Below, piece by piece: positions 34,601-44,457 of a stretch of DNA of 64,000 nucleotides. This DNA is from Corella eumyota (lineage: Eukaryota > Chordata > Ascidiacea > Phlebobranchia > Corellidae): positions 15,275,671 to 15,339,670 of the forward strand of contig OY720101.1 in the NCBI GenBank assembly GCA_963082875.1, in the 5' to 3' direction. Both the position numbers and the translations under genes were made by a program. The notes beneath the pieces were generated by a model, which ran no database searches, was not told the DNA's origin, and was given only the letters and a program-made list of their open reading frames with translations. Every line of letters begins with the position of its first letter. The stretch's first letter is position 1.

Positions 34601-37600
34601 AAATTAAATAGTTTTGTGTTATTTCTTCATAAAGTTATTAGTTACACTTTCTTGCCAGTGATAATTTATCCATGCACCACAAACAGCAAGTTTTTAAATT
34701 TTGTAGATCTTTAAATTGGACATACACTGTATATTGTCCGCCAACCTCTATTATATATAGATTATAGACTTTAAATTTAGCCCAGAATTTTGGTAATGTG
34801 AGCTGAAAGGTTTCGGGTTTGAGCCGCACGGCGTTCATGGATAGCGTAAACACGTCCAAAACCGCACACCCTTACCCAATAAATATATCAAAAACCTATC
34901 CCCTTAAGGAAATTTGGAAAAAAATGTGGCCCATATATTAGTTTTTACATTGTACAATAATCTAACCTATTTTGCCTGTTAATTGATTTTGATAATTAAT
35001 TAGATATTTTTATCCACCAGCTGACACTCTAAATGTGAGTCGACATTTGGTTGATGAGATTGAGGTTTATTTAAAGAGGGAACCTCTTGTTCGATGCTCC
35101 TCAGATGCTGTACTCACAAATAAACATAAACACGTGGATGGAGTGTTTGATAAGGTGAAACATTGTTTTATTGGGTAGTCTATGTCTCTAATTTACAGCA
35201 TGAACTTTTGTTACTCTAACCCAGTTTAAAATTATCTTTGTTAGTTTAAATTTTTTTGACCTGCTCACAGTTTTTTTAGGCTTAAAAAACTCTAACTATT
35301 TTAAATTTAATTTTGGTATTTTACTTTATAAATTATAACTGTTATTACCTTAACACAGTCTTAAGTTTCTTTGTCAGTATATTTTATATTGACTTTAGAA
35401 TATTGTATTTTATTGACTTGCTAATAGTTGTTTAGACTTAGGTAAAGTGTGTTATAAAACTGCCTAATTCAACGGCAATCTAACATGCTAGCAGTGAGAA
35501 TTAAACTTAAAACCCTAATTACTAAATTGAATGATCTTATTATAATTTTAAACTTATTATAATTAAATTGTTTTAAAGACAAGCGAAACAGTTTCATCTG
35601 AGAACAATCTTCATAGGAAAGCGAGCCTTTCGTCCAGTCCCAAGCTACCACATAAAAATAATGCTGCTATATCAAGGTATCCTTTAACTAACTCTAACAC
35701 CTACAACAAACTATATATTAAAAGTAATTTAAATGTGTAAATTTTGGCACTATTTTTGGTAACTTGACATATTTATTAAAAAATATAGAATACATATCAA
35801 AAATAAACTAATTTTAAAAGTTAGATTTTTTAACTTAATTATTTTTTTATAACATTTTTAACTTCTTTTTTAGATCCATGACTTTAGACAACACTTCAAG
35901 TTCTTGGTTTAATTCTGGAGCAAAGTTCAATAATTTATTGAAAGCAACCACCATCGGCATGGCAACCAAGGCCAAGAAAGTTGCGTCTACTTTAGCAAAG
36001 GATTTAAACGAAACTATGCAAGCCAGTATTGCTTATTATACCCCTGAAAAGGTGAATTACTTTTGAAATTTTTTGAGATATTTTTAACGTTGTTGGCGCT
36101 ATAGGTAAAGCACGTGAACTAGCTTTCAAAGTTCTGGGTTTGATTTCATCTGTTTATATCATCTTAAGTAAAATCTCGAAGGCACTTACCCCTTTGAGTA
36201 AAGTGCTGTAAATTGTATAAACTTTTGCTGAGCCAGCACTTAATCAGCAGCATAATTATCGGGCAATTATAATCTATAATATCCCAAACTGCCACAGGTA
36301 ACTCAAGGCTGAGTTAAGGTAACTAATGTTATGTTTAGGTGGTAAAGTCAACCTTTCCACTTTCAGTATAAAGAAATGTAAATAAAAAGGCTACTTTATA
36401 ATTTAAAATAAGAAAATTCAACTTCATTAACAGGCAAAAGGATCTTTAAATGACTTGAACATTGGTGACTCACAAGAGGATATATCCAGGAGTAATATTA
36501 GAAGGTTGTTGCACCAGGATAAACAGGGGAGTGATCATTACAGCAGTCAATCAAGTTTAAGGAGCAGGGATAGTGTTCATAGTAATATGGAGCATAAAAC
36601 AGGTATAATAGTTTGTGTGTAACTTATAAGACTTTCTATCTTAAGTTTTTAGTTAACGAATGGCAGAAGTTCGATCCCCACTGCTCTCATGCTGTACCAC
36701 CCCTAAGTAAGGTGTTATAAACAGTATGAACTACTGCTGAGCCAACGCTTAATCAGTAGCATAATTATTGGGCAATTATAATCTATAATATCCCAAACTG
36801 TCAAAGGCAACTCGGGACTGGGTCGGGGTAACTGATGTTACTCTATGTTTAGGTTGTGAAATCGACCTTCCCACATCATGGATTATTAAATATATACAAA
36901 AAAAATATGAATATTTAATAGTTTAAAAGACACAAATGCATTTGACCATTATAGTTTTAATAACAAAAAAAGGATAAATTTAACTTAATTTGCATTAGGA
37001 ATACTTGGTCAGAATGATAAAGTAATTAGAAGAACAACAGCTCAGAAGAATATTGGAAAATTGGATCGACCTTTGAGCATGCCTCCATTTGGTGAGTTAA
37101 ATATTTAACAAATTCTTTGCCCAAACATTATTTTGATTGCTATTTAAAGTATATTCATTGTTCTAGATTAAAAATTATAAAAAATATAAAAAATTAAATT
37201 TATACAAAAATTTTTTTTTTTAATATTTTTAATCCAAAGATTCAAAATCCACCAATTTCACTTCTCCTCCTCTTGCTTCCTCTTTCCTCTCTGTCCCTGG
37301 AAGAAACAGTGAAGCAACTGTGTCCACAACCTCCCTAAATAACAAGGTAATAAACATCAGCATAGTGGAATAGGAGAATAAGCAATAACTTTGTATTTTT
37401 TTTAAATCTAATATTCTGGGTTTATTTTTTACTGTTAGCTGTTATATGTTGATAGCATTTTTTACTAGTCAATAGCCTGCCAAATATTAATTAAAAGTTG
37501 CGACCAACCGGCAGCGTGGTGTAGTGGTAAGAACACTTGCTACACCACCATGAGGTCGTGGGTTCAATCCTCACTGCTCTCATGCTGTAGCACCCTTGAG

Positions 37601-40600
37601 TATGGTGCTATAAACGGTACGAACTCCTACTAATCCAGCAATTAATCAGCAGCATAATTATCGGGCAATTATAATCTATAATATCCCAAACTGCCACAGG
37701 CAACTCGAGACTGGGTCAGGGTAACTGATGTTACTATATGTTTAAATCGTGCATTCGACTTTCCCACATCGAGGATAAAGATATACACAAAAAAATATAT
37801 AATACAACTATTGAAATCTCGATTATAGAGAGAAATCTCGATTATACTTCACTTCATTTAAAATCTGTTTTTTTTCTAAGGATGCTTGGAGCATAGATGT
37901 AACGATAAGTAGTTGTTCAAAATGCCACAACTGCCAGAACTTAATTTATGATGAGGAAATTATGGCAGGGTGGAACGGGGACGATTCTAATTTGAATACC
38001 CAGTAAGATTTCTTTAAATTTTAATTAAGTTTTTAAAGAAATATTGGTGTTGTTGTATAGAAATATACGAAATAGGTTAATTTTGGGTAGAATTTATTTT
38101 TTAGTTGTACCAAATTTTAAATGAAAAGTTAGGCTACTTTATATTTCTGGTTGTTTTTTTGTTTTGTTTAAATAAAAAAATATGAACAAATACGGTAAAA
38201 ATAAGGTTTTGATAAAATGTTATTTTAGAAATTAAATTAATTTGTATATGTTGGTTTAAATCTTGATATTTATTTTTAGTTGTCCTTTCTGCAATACTCT
38301 ATTTGTTCCTTTCTTAAATATTGAAGTTCAGGTAACAATATTATTTTTAATTTTTTTGTAAATCTTAGTTTGAACCCAATTACAAATTCCTGATGTTAAA
38401 ATTAGTCCAAATATTCTTTAAACGCAGTGGTTAAAACTAGCACTAAATTAGATCATGATTAACATTTTTTAAATTTTTTTAACAAAGTTTTTTTAAGATA
38501 ATTTATTAAAAACTAATTATTTCAGTGTCCTGATGTTAGTCAAGATCCTAACTGTAATGATGAAAAAAATCAGTCTTCAGAATTCACCAACAATATTCAG
38601 TAAGTTTTAATAAAAAGATTTTTTTACCCTTCTTTTTTTGGAATAATATTTTATTTTTTAAACAAATTTTTTTTTATTTTAAAATTCCAACAGACGGAAT
38701 TCTCAAACCAGTCTGCCAGAATCTGTGGTAAGTTAAAACAAAATTAAATTATTTAAAAATAACTAAAAATTTGATAAAAAAAAACAAAAAATAAATCTGT
38801 TAAGTTAAACTAAGAACCAAAAATAGGTGAAAATTATATTAAATTAATAAAAAAGCCTAAAATACAATTAAAAATTCCCCTTTTTTAATTTTCTAATGGC
38901 AAAAAAAACGAAAAAATATTTCTAAAATATTTTATAAAGTTACATTTTAAGGATTCAAGGGACAAACCCCTTTTTCTACCCACCACCCCAATCACCCTTG
39001 AACCTGTAGCAGTCCCCTACCTAAGCTCTCTGGTACTGCGTAAAGAGCTCGAAAGTTTGCTGGAGAACGAGGGGTCGGATGTTATTGGGACCCCTGGGTT
39101 CGTGGATCATCACCCAATTATATACTGGAACCTGGTGGGTTAATTATTTTATGTGTGGGTATATTAGTATCAGTAACAATATAAAATAACACCTACAATC
39201 AATGTAGCTTAGTGAATGATATATATATATATATGTATGTCTAATTTATAGGCCTACAAAATCAATAAATTGTCATTTCTGGTACATGGGGTAAATTATT
39301 GCTTGCAAATATTAGTTGAGAGTTGTGACCATATTACAACAATTAAAATCCAATCTTAAAGCGATTTTGAAACATAAACATTTTTTGATTTAAAACATAG
39401 ATATTAGGTTGAACTTTTAAATCAGTTAATTTTCTCTGCTAGTCTTTGCCATTTTTTTTCGGTTTGGTCTGTTTTCAATGCTAATAATTGTAATAATTTA
39501 ATAAATTTGGATTACATATTACTAAAAACACAATTTACAAATTAAATTATGTATGAAAAAATATTGTATTGAAAACTTAACATTTTACAAATATATTAAA
39601 ATTAATCCAATTTATCAGGTTTGGTATTTTAAACGACTTCACATCCACTCCAACTTGTACAACTTGTTACTCCAATCCAACTTAATCAAACAAACCACTC
39701 TGCTAAGTCAAAGTCGAGTAAATATTTGTCTGATGTGGGATAACTTAAAGCTTCACACTGATGCCCATAAACCTCCGATGTATTTTGTTTGGCACCAATG
39801 TAAGTATATTTAACCACTGTTGTATTAACTTTCTTAAGAAGCCAAGATATTTTTTATTGATTCTGTAAGCGTAGTACTTTTTTTAGGCATTATTAACAGC
39901 TTTACTATTAACCAAACTGACAAAGGCAACTCGAGATTGGGTCAGGTTAAATAAAAGCTACTTTATAAGAGTGCTGCCAGCCTTCTAACTACAAAGTAAA
40001 AAAGAGTAGCAGGTCTTAAAACTGGGCTTAAATAATGAATATAACTTTACAAAATCTGCCTTCTACATCGAGGATAAATTAACTTTATTTTATATAAACT
40101 TGAACATTTTTTAGTGACAACTCTGGGTAATAACAACGACCAATCATACTCCTATTCTTTCCTTGCTAATATTAAAGATGGGATCATGAAGGATGATGTG
40201 AGAGGACCTCTTGTGGCTGTGTTAAGTGAACTTAGTGTCCAGAAGGGGGTTAGAAGAAGTGCTTACCGTGAGATTTTGTACTTAGTGATTGTGGCACTTG
40301 GAAAAAACTCGATTGATATTGGTAGGTTATTAGTTTTAGGGTTAATTTTTATATAAGAGTTTTATTAATCGGACACAACCCAAACTTCCATTCACTCGCC
40401 TTAAACTTTGTCATTTTGCTGGCTCATCTTTCTATATGGGGAAGTTTTATATTTTTTCTTTGGTGCACTCTTCAGTTGCCGTTGTTGGTTTGGTGTATGG
40501 TCAGGTTTGTATCTTCGTTATTCTGCGGATTCGTTCTGTGCCTAAGGACCAAAAGTCTTTTAAAAAAGTTGTCGCATGTTTTAACCAAACTTGTGGTCTA

Positions 40601-40856
40601 TATAAAAAAAGTTTTAAATTTAATCTCAGTTTTTATTTTAAAAATGGATTAGAAACAGGTAAGGTTAACAAAGGTTAAAGATATATTAGATATAAAACTT
40701 GTGTCATTTCCAGCTGCTTTTGATCGTGAATATAAGAGAGCATATGATGCCTTAACTGCACAGGAGTTATCTCTGTCTAAAAAGTGTGACAGACCTCCGA
40801 ACTATCATGCTGTTGAATGCAGAGACCTATTTGGGGAGTTGGATCTTTACAAATAA
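19627..40856 (+). CDS. DENND4: DENN domain-containing protein 4 (Rab10-type GEF), 40 exons, 1992 aa
   Basis: Exons: 19627-19787, 20192-20344, 20812-20906, 21330-21490, 21683-21752, 22257-22423, 22743-22987, 23604-23670, 24311-24369, 24902-25046, 25420-25595, 25986-26184, 26917-27034, 27835-28069, 28429-28621, 29028-29386, 30064-30287, 30561-30674, 30866-31024, 31432-31566, 31912-31991, 32260-32503, 33085-33247, 33730-33827, 34008-34097, 34301-34594, 35021-35154, 35579-35676, 35874-36051, 36434-36602, 36999-37091, 37240-37346, 37881-38002, 38280-38331, 38526-38599, 38694-38727, 38952-39134, 39619-39799, 40115-40321, 40714-40856. Every junction keeps frame. DENND4 proteins activate Rab GTPases (Rab10) on membranes. 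The domain order fits: MABP (residues about 45-210), uDENN (214-373), cDENN (374-566), dDENN (606-684), a PPR-like helical stretch (748-880), a long disordered middle, then the conserved C-terminal block with [16 protein letters not shown] and CPFC (1662-1719) and [13 protein letters not shown]. Length is close to human DENND4A/C. Poly(A) signal 40964-40969. The 5' end is set by the first in-frame ATG before the MABP domain. Confidence 0.93.
19872..20137 (+). repeat. SINE family A, diverged
   Basis: Lies in DENND4 intron 1. The body GAGCCAGCACTTAATCAGCA and the tail CAAGGAGGATAAA are clear, and the head is poor. Confidence 0.65.
20510..20722 (+). repeat. SINE family A, diverged
   Basis: Lies in DENND4 intron 2. 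Box B has been lost, while the segment AATATCCCAAACTGCC to AGGTTGTGAAGTCAACC is kept. Confidence 0.65.
21818..22050 (+). repeat. Family B repeat followed by a second SINE-like fragment
   Basis: Lies in DENND4 intron 5. The family B copy is at 21818-21930. It is followed by a segment at 21940-22050 that resembles 34800-34890 (CACCCTTACTCAATAAA), which may be a second tRNA-derived SINE family. Confidence 0.5.
22203..22222. repeat. (TA)n microsatellite
   Basis: About ten TA units in DENND4 intron 5. Shorter TA runs occur at 30543-30557, 32915-32935 and 39218-39234. Confidence 0.9.
22483..22676 (-). repeat. SINE family A, inverted, head missing
   Basis: Lies in DENND4 intron 6, from TTTATCCTCGATGTGGGAAG to the GCGCCTTACTTAGG block. 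Confidence 0.75.
24451..24722 (-). repeat. SINE family A, full inverted copy
   Basis: Lies in DENND4 intron 9. It is complete from TATCCTCGATGTGGGAAAG to ACTACACCACACTGCCGGT, with the box-B complement GGGGATTGAACCCACGAC. Confidence 0.85.
24760..24875 (+). repeat. Family B repeat
   Basis: Has GATAATTTACCCGCACACCA, then TCCTATAAATTGGAC. Lies in DENND4 intron 9, directly after a SINE. Confidence 0.55.
25127..25368 (+). repeat. SINE family A, tail missing
   Basis: Lies in DENND4 intron 10. The head ACCGACAGCGTGGCGTAGTG and box B GGGTTTGATCCCCACTG are clear. Confidence 0.8.
25661..25890 (-). repeat. SINE family A, inverted
   Basis: Lies in DENND4 intron 11, from TTATCCTCGATGTGGGAAGG to GGGGATTGAACCCAGGACC. 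Confidence 0.8.
26289..26510 (-). repeat. SINE family A, inverted
   Basis: Lies in DENND4 intron 12, with a small internal rearrangement around the CCTGGTCTTAAG segment. Confidence 0.75.
27107..27690. repeat. Minisatellite, 80-bp unit, five exact-length units, inside a tRNA-like repeat
   Basis: Lies in DENND4 intron 13. Units begin at 27261, 27341, 27421, 27501 and 27581, exactly 80 bp apart; a diverged unit lies before them. Each ends CTCGAACCCGAAACCTTTTG, the complement of a tRNA box B. The outer copies at 27185-27255 and 27650-27705 carry the rest of a tRNA-like head in reverse. This looks like a second tRNA-derived SINE that grew into a tandem array. Confidence 0.85.
28717..28985 (-). 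repeat. SINE family A, full inverted copy
   Basis: Lies in DENND4 intron 15, with head complement CTGACCACTACACAATGCTG. Confidence 0.8.
29583..29682 (-). repeat. Family B repeat, inverted
   Basis: Lies in DENND4 intron 16. It reads TGTATGTCCAATTTTTAAGC then TGGTGTGTGGGTAAATTATT, the reverse of the family order. Confidence 0.55.
29703..29973 (-). repeat. SINE family A, full inverted copy
   Basis: Lies in DENND4 intron 16, from TTATCCTTGATGTGGGAAGG to the head complement ACTACACCATCTGCCGGT. Confidence 0.85.
30335..30505. repeat. 57-bp minisatellite, three units
   Basis: Lies in DENND4 intron 17. It is the same unit as at 3150-3553 and 13887-14935 (GGGTTTGATTCCCACTGCTG, then TGTTGTAGCATTC). 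A short young array of the family. Confidence 0.8.
30727..30815 (-). repeat. Family B repeat, inverted fragment
   Basis: Lies in DENND4 intron 18. Has TCGTGGTGTGCTGGTAAATT and GGGCAAATATTAG. Confidence 0.5.
31655..31828 (-). repeat. SINE family A, inverted, head missing
   Basis: Lies in DENND4 intron 20, from TTATCCTCGAAGTGGGAAC to the CGTTTATAGCGC-like block. Confidence 0.75.
32795..32955 (+). repeat. Family B repeat
   Basis: Lies in DENND4 intron 22. Has TTTAATTGTCGTAAAAGG, TTTTGTAGGCATATAAATT, a TA run, and ATTGTCCACTAAG. Confidence 0.55.
33351..33608 (+). repeat. SINE family A
   Basis: Lies in DENND4 intron 23. The head GGCATGGTGTAGTGGTTAAA and the tail CCATATCAAGGATAAA are both present. 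Confidence 0.8.
34353..34545 (+). repeat. Coding minisatellite in DENND4 exon 26
   Basis: About six units of 39-45 bases encode the motif [11 protein letters not shown] with small changes ([25 protein letters not shown]). Units stay in frame, so the array adds an acidic, serine/proline-rich repeat in the disordered middle of the protein (residues about 1320-1385). Confidence 0.85.
34650..34890 (+). repeat. Family B repeat followed by a second SINE-like fragment
   Basis: Lies in DENND4 intron 26. Family B occupies 34650-34765. The rest (TTTCGGGTTTGAGCCGCAC to CACCCTTACCCAATAAA) matches the segment at 21940-22050 and the unit at 27261. Confidence 0.5.
36092..36373 (+). repeat. SINE family A, diverged head
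   Basis: Lies in DENND4 intron 29. The body GAGCCAGCACTTAATCAGCA to AATATCCCAAACTGCCAC is intact. Confidence 0.75.
36661..36886 (+). repeat. SINE family A, 5'-truncated
   Basis: Lies in DENND4 intron 30. It starts at box B (TTCGATCCCCACTGCTCTCA). Confidence 0.75.
37455..37779 (+). repeat. Family B fragment next to a full SINE family A copy
   Basis: Lies in DENND4 intron 32. A reversed family B fragment at 37455-37503 abuts a complete SINE at 37507-37779. The SINE runs ACCGGCAGCGTGGTGTAGTG, then GTGGGTTCAATCCTCACTG, then CCCACATCGAGGATAAA. Confidence 0.8.
39220..39360 (-). repeat. Family B repeat, inverted
   Basis: Lies in DENND4 intron 37. Has TTATAGGCCTACAAAATC and ATATTACAACAATTAAAAT. 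Confidence 0.6.
39905..40078 (+). repeat. SINE family A, 3' part, degenerate
   Basis: Lies in DENND4 intron 38. It keeps CAACTCGAGATTGGGTCAGG and the tail CTACATCGAGGATAAATT, with unrelated DNA between. Confidence 0.5.
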
Positions 40857-41245
40857 TCTTTTAACCAATTTTAAAACTGCCATACTACATACCAAAGGTT
40901 CTTTGTGGGATTTCTACTGCAATTGTTGTCGTATGAAGACTTTATTTTAATACAGGTTTTATTAATAAAGAAATGTTGAATAATGAGTACTTAAAATATG
41001 CAGTTTTATCCACCTTTCTTATATTGTACTCTAATAATTAAACTTTTGTTTTTATTTTGTTTTGTATTTGAGAAAGCTCTCTACATCGTGGTAGAAGGGT
41101 GACACTAATTAAAATTAAATCATCTGGGAGTTTATGTTAGTTTTATATGAATCTAAGATACACGAAAGTCCAATGAAAAATGTCAAAACAAGAGTTTTTT
41201 GAAACCAAGACGTAGAGAAAGCAACAGAATAATGTAAACTATACC
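40857..41245. other. DENND4 3' UTR and flank
   Basis: Poly(A) signal AATAAA at 40964-40969. The rest is AT-rich with no gene seen. Confidence 0.5.
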
Positions 41246-41792
41246 CAAAGGTGGGCACAGTTAACCGAGAAAGTAACTTCGTTAAGTGATAATTCGTTAC
41301 ATAGTATATTAACTTGGTTAACGTTAATAAGTTAATTTAAACAAAATGTAACGGTAGTTATCGCTAAACGTTAACGTTAAAATTTAAATAAAACAAACAG
41401 AGAAACGACCCTATTTTAAAAAAAACAGCAGTTTTTATCTTAGTTGATATTTTAACTACACGAACGTAAGTTTAAATGACGTTTTCAAAACTGCATCGTT
41501 TAAAATTTCAATACATCGTTTATACGTCAGTCAACACATCGTCAATACATCCTTTAAAATTGAAACGATTAAACCCAATAAACGGCAAAATAAAACATAT
41601 ATACTTTTATATTACCATGGTTAACTTGTAAAAATATTAAATTGACGGATTTAATTTAACGAAAGCACAATTTAACGAAAGTTAACATGTCCGTTAACGA
41701 TTTTTAAAGTTAACTTAAAAGTTAAATTTTATTGAAAAATTTAACTTCGTTAATTAACGATTAACGCATTAACGGTTTAGTGCCCACCTTTG
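41246..41792. mobile_element. hAT-type MITE, 547 bp, with perfect 8-bp target duplication
   Basis: The termini are perfect 13-bp inverted repeats, CAAAGGTGGGCAC at 41246-41258 and its complement at 41780-41792. The element is flanked by the direct repeat ACTATACC at 41238-41245 and 41793-41800. An 8-bp duplication and a CA start fit the hAT superfamily. The interior has no open frame. It is filled with GTTAAC/CGTTAA motifs on both strands, so long stretches can pair with each other. Confidence 0.88.
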
Positions 41793-41800
41793 ACTATACC

Positions 41801-42335
41801 TAAGCTTAGCAGACATATTGTTGTTCTTTTTATGGCTGCAGGTAGTAAATGCACGATACATTGTGTTGCTCAATCAAAAAAGGGGAATTTGTGTCTTAAT
41901 GTCCAAGGCATAGTTTATTGTAAGTTGTTAGGTAACCTTAAAGGAGGTAAATTTGAGATTAATTTATACTTGAAAAGAAAACAAACAATCCACTTTTTAA
42001 ATCGCAATCTAATCTACCCAGGCTTGGTTTGATAGATTAGTTATTTTGTTGTTGACTTAATACTACTTTGGTTTATGTCTTAAAAACCTTGTTAAGTACA
42101 TCAATAAACATTTAATTGTCACTCGAAGCTCCTACTAACACAATTATTGTTTATACTGGAGCCATTTGCTGCTAAATTTAAAGGACTTGACTCGAGACAA
42201 TTTATGCTTTGTTTAAATAAAGTTATATTAAACGTCTGCAGTAAGAAAAAAAGGGGTTAAATAAATAAACATCAACTATAAAAGATTTGCTACCTCCAGT
42301 TATATTAGTCAAAATTTACTTTACAAGTAGTTGAC
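41801..42335. other. Intergenic region before the dioxygenase cluster
   Basis: No gene supported. A TATA-like TATAAAAG at 42277-42284 lies 52 bases before the first dioxygenase ATG. Confidence 0.5.
42277..42284 (+). promoter_or_regulatory. Putative TATA box of dioxygenase copy A
   Basis: TATAAAAG, 52 bases before the ATG at 42336. Most other copies in the cluster lack it and carry a different shared upstream block. Confidence 0.45.
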
Positions 42336-43400
42336 ATGGTATCTGAGATCCCAATCGTAGATTTCAGCGACTTTTCAGTTTCAGAAACAAGTTCAAATCA
42401 AAAATCAGACGTTGGTGATAAAATATTTCAAGCTTTTAGAACTTTCGGGTTTGTTTATTTAAAAAATACTGGAATATCAAAAGAAGCAGTTGACAAAGTC
42501 AATTATGTTACAAGGATTTTTTTCGAGGCTCCAGTAGTGGAAAAGAAAAGATATATTCATAATCAGACATCCTGTGATGGTTACATTGGTCTTAATGTTG
42601 AAAAACCAAACCCAAACAGACCTGGAGATTTCAAAGAAGCATTAAACTTAAGAGGTTTTTCTATATTAGATCCAACAACTTGGCCAACTGATATATCACC
42701 AGATATCTACAACGTTGTTAAACCGTTTATTGAAAACTGTAAACAGTTGACTTTAAATATATTTGAGGCTCTTGCAATTGGGATGAAGTTAAAAGATCAA
42801 GATTTCTTCAAGAAAACTCATTCTCTGATGAATAAAACTGGGAACCAAAGCACTCTTAAATGTTTGTATTACCCAGCAATTGAACATGTATTGGAACCGA
42901 ATCAAGTTAGGTTAGGTGAACATTCTGATTATGGATCGATTACTTTGTTGTTCCAGGATCAAGTTGGAGGGCTACAGGTAAACAAGTTATATTAATTTTA
43001 GATAAAAGGAACGTCGGTTTTTGGATTTTTTTAAATTAAAATTTGGCCCTTTAAGAATTGTAACAAATAAGTTGGTTTATTAATGTTTTAGGTTAAGAAT
43101 TTAGAAGGCCAATACATTGGTGCAACACCGGTTGAAGATACTGTTCTTGTCAACATTGGTGACACTTTGCAATTTTGGTCAAACAACAAACTTAAATCGA
43201 CAAAACACCGGATTTTAGCACCAAAAACGAAAAAGGAAAATAAGATTAGGAGATCTATCGTTTATTTTGCTATTGCTAATGATGATGTGATTGTTAATTC
43301 ACCTTTACAGTATGAAAATGAAAAAGTAAATGTTGATCCAAATTTAAAACCTATCACTTGCTTAGATTATATTCTAGGTGAGGCGTCAAAAATTTACTGA
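42336..43400 (+). CDS. Fe(II)/2-oxoglutarate-type dioxygenase, isopenicillin N synthase-like, copy A
   Basis: Exons 42336-42977 and 43092-43400; 316 residues. An N-terminal DIOX_N region (IPIVDFSDF, then AFRTFGFVYLKNTGI at about 33-47) is followed by the double-stranded beta-helix domain. Iron ligands are His196 and Asp198 (EHSDYG) and His253 (KSTKHRIL). The cosubstrate-binding RxS is Arg267-Ser269 (IRRSIVYF). Family members use O2, usually with 2-oxoglutarate, to hydroxylate, desaturate or ring-close small molecules in the cytosol. The substrate here is unknown. It is the first of eleven copies with identical exon lengths, which supports the start chosen. Its promoter region differs from the others (TATA box, no shared GAAAGCTCGCACG block). 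Its 3' flank matches that of pseudogene F. Poly(A) signal 43514-43519. Confidence 0.9.
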
Positions 43401-44457
43401 ACACTCTACCAATATTAAATTTTGTTGAAGAAAGATTATATTAGATTGGAATATTGATTTTATAATAGTTACAGCATTGTAAAAATTAAGTAAAAACGTA
43501 AATTTGTTTATAAAATAAATGTATGATGAACGTGATGAACTTTTGTCCAACTAAGACTTTATTAAATATTTAAATGTGACTTGACTTGTTTAATATTATT
43601 TTAAATTGTTCAAGAATGAATTGTGGGCTGTTTTGTATTTTATAAGAGTTTAAAATTTGTATGAGCTTGGTGTCAATCATTCAAATTTAACCAATTAATA
43701 TTTTATCGAGTTATTAATTAAAACCTTAAAACAAACGAAACTTGCAGAATTTTGATCAAACATTAAAGAATAATAGGGAGTTTCAAGCTTTTTATTCTTT
43801 ATAAACATAAAGTTACTCTACAAACTTTTAAGGATAGCAAATATCTAAAAAGTTGAATTAAGAATATTTCAGTAGTGGAATAAATTTGTACAACCTTGTT
43901 GCTTAGTGGTTCACTAATAATACATTATTGCAAAAATGACCATTCTTACTTTTTTTAACTGATTTCCACCGTGACAGTTCCCTTGACACGTTTTTACATC
44001 ATTAGTTCTAAATACATTGAAGTTGTTACGTCATTTCCTATTACTTATATCCTTTTAATCTATTTGACCGAGTTTTTTTCTTCGTATTGTTGGCAACTAA
44101 TGGGTTTCTAACTATAAATCATGATAAAAATTATTCTGGTTTTTGACGACATCTTTTCGGTAAAAACATAAAACCGGAAAAATTAAAGATTTTCTCCAGG
44201 ATATGACGTGTTTAGTCACTAGGTTATAAGATGAGGTTCTGTGTTCGATTCCCACTGCTTTTAGTCATAACTTATTTGAGTAAAATGTTTAATTAACAAG
44301 GTTATATTACCGGGTCAGCAGTGCCTCAATCTATTGTTTTTCACCAGAATAACAACAGCCTAAATATATCAAGTCAAATTACAGACATAAAAAAGCTCGC
44401 ACGTTTTGTAAATTTTTAAATATTGTTTTTTTTTACATGAACGTTAAAGTTTTAGTT
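43401..44457. other. Intergenic region between copies A and B
   Basis: The first 440 bases match the 3' flank of copy F (52992-53440). A degenerate SINE family A remnant lies at about 44228-44300 (GTTCGATTCCCACTGC). From 44321 to 44430 lies the upstream block shared by most copies. Confidence 0.6.
44321..44430 (+). promoter_or_regulatory. Shared upstream block of the dioxygenase cluster (copy B)
   Basis: It runs from GTGCCTCAATC to AGCTCGCACGTTTTGTAAAT, 30-140 bases before the ATG. Equivalent blocks lie upstream of C (47361-47490), D (49100-49225), F (51820-51930), G (54970-55105), H (56797-56905), I (58847-58955), J (60872-60985) and K (62405-62535). The inner GCTCGCACGTTTTGTAAAT core barely varies. 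It may be the core promoter or a factor site. Confidence 0.6.

Noticed and set aside
40416-40678. Two open frames between the last DENND4 exons
   Set aside because: They lie in the final intron (40322-40713) and overlap each other in different frames. The spliced DENND4 frame does not use them.
41790-42032. 80-residue open frame after the MITE
   Set aside because: It starts inside the MITE target duplication, has no recognisable domain and no conservation signal.
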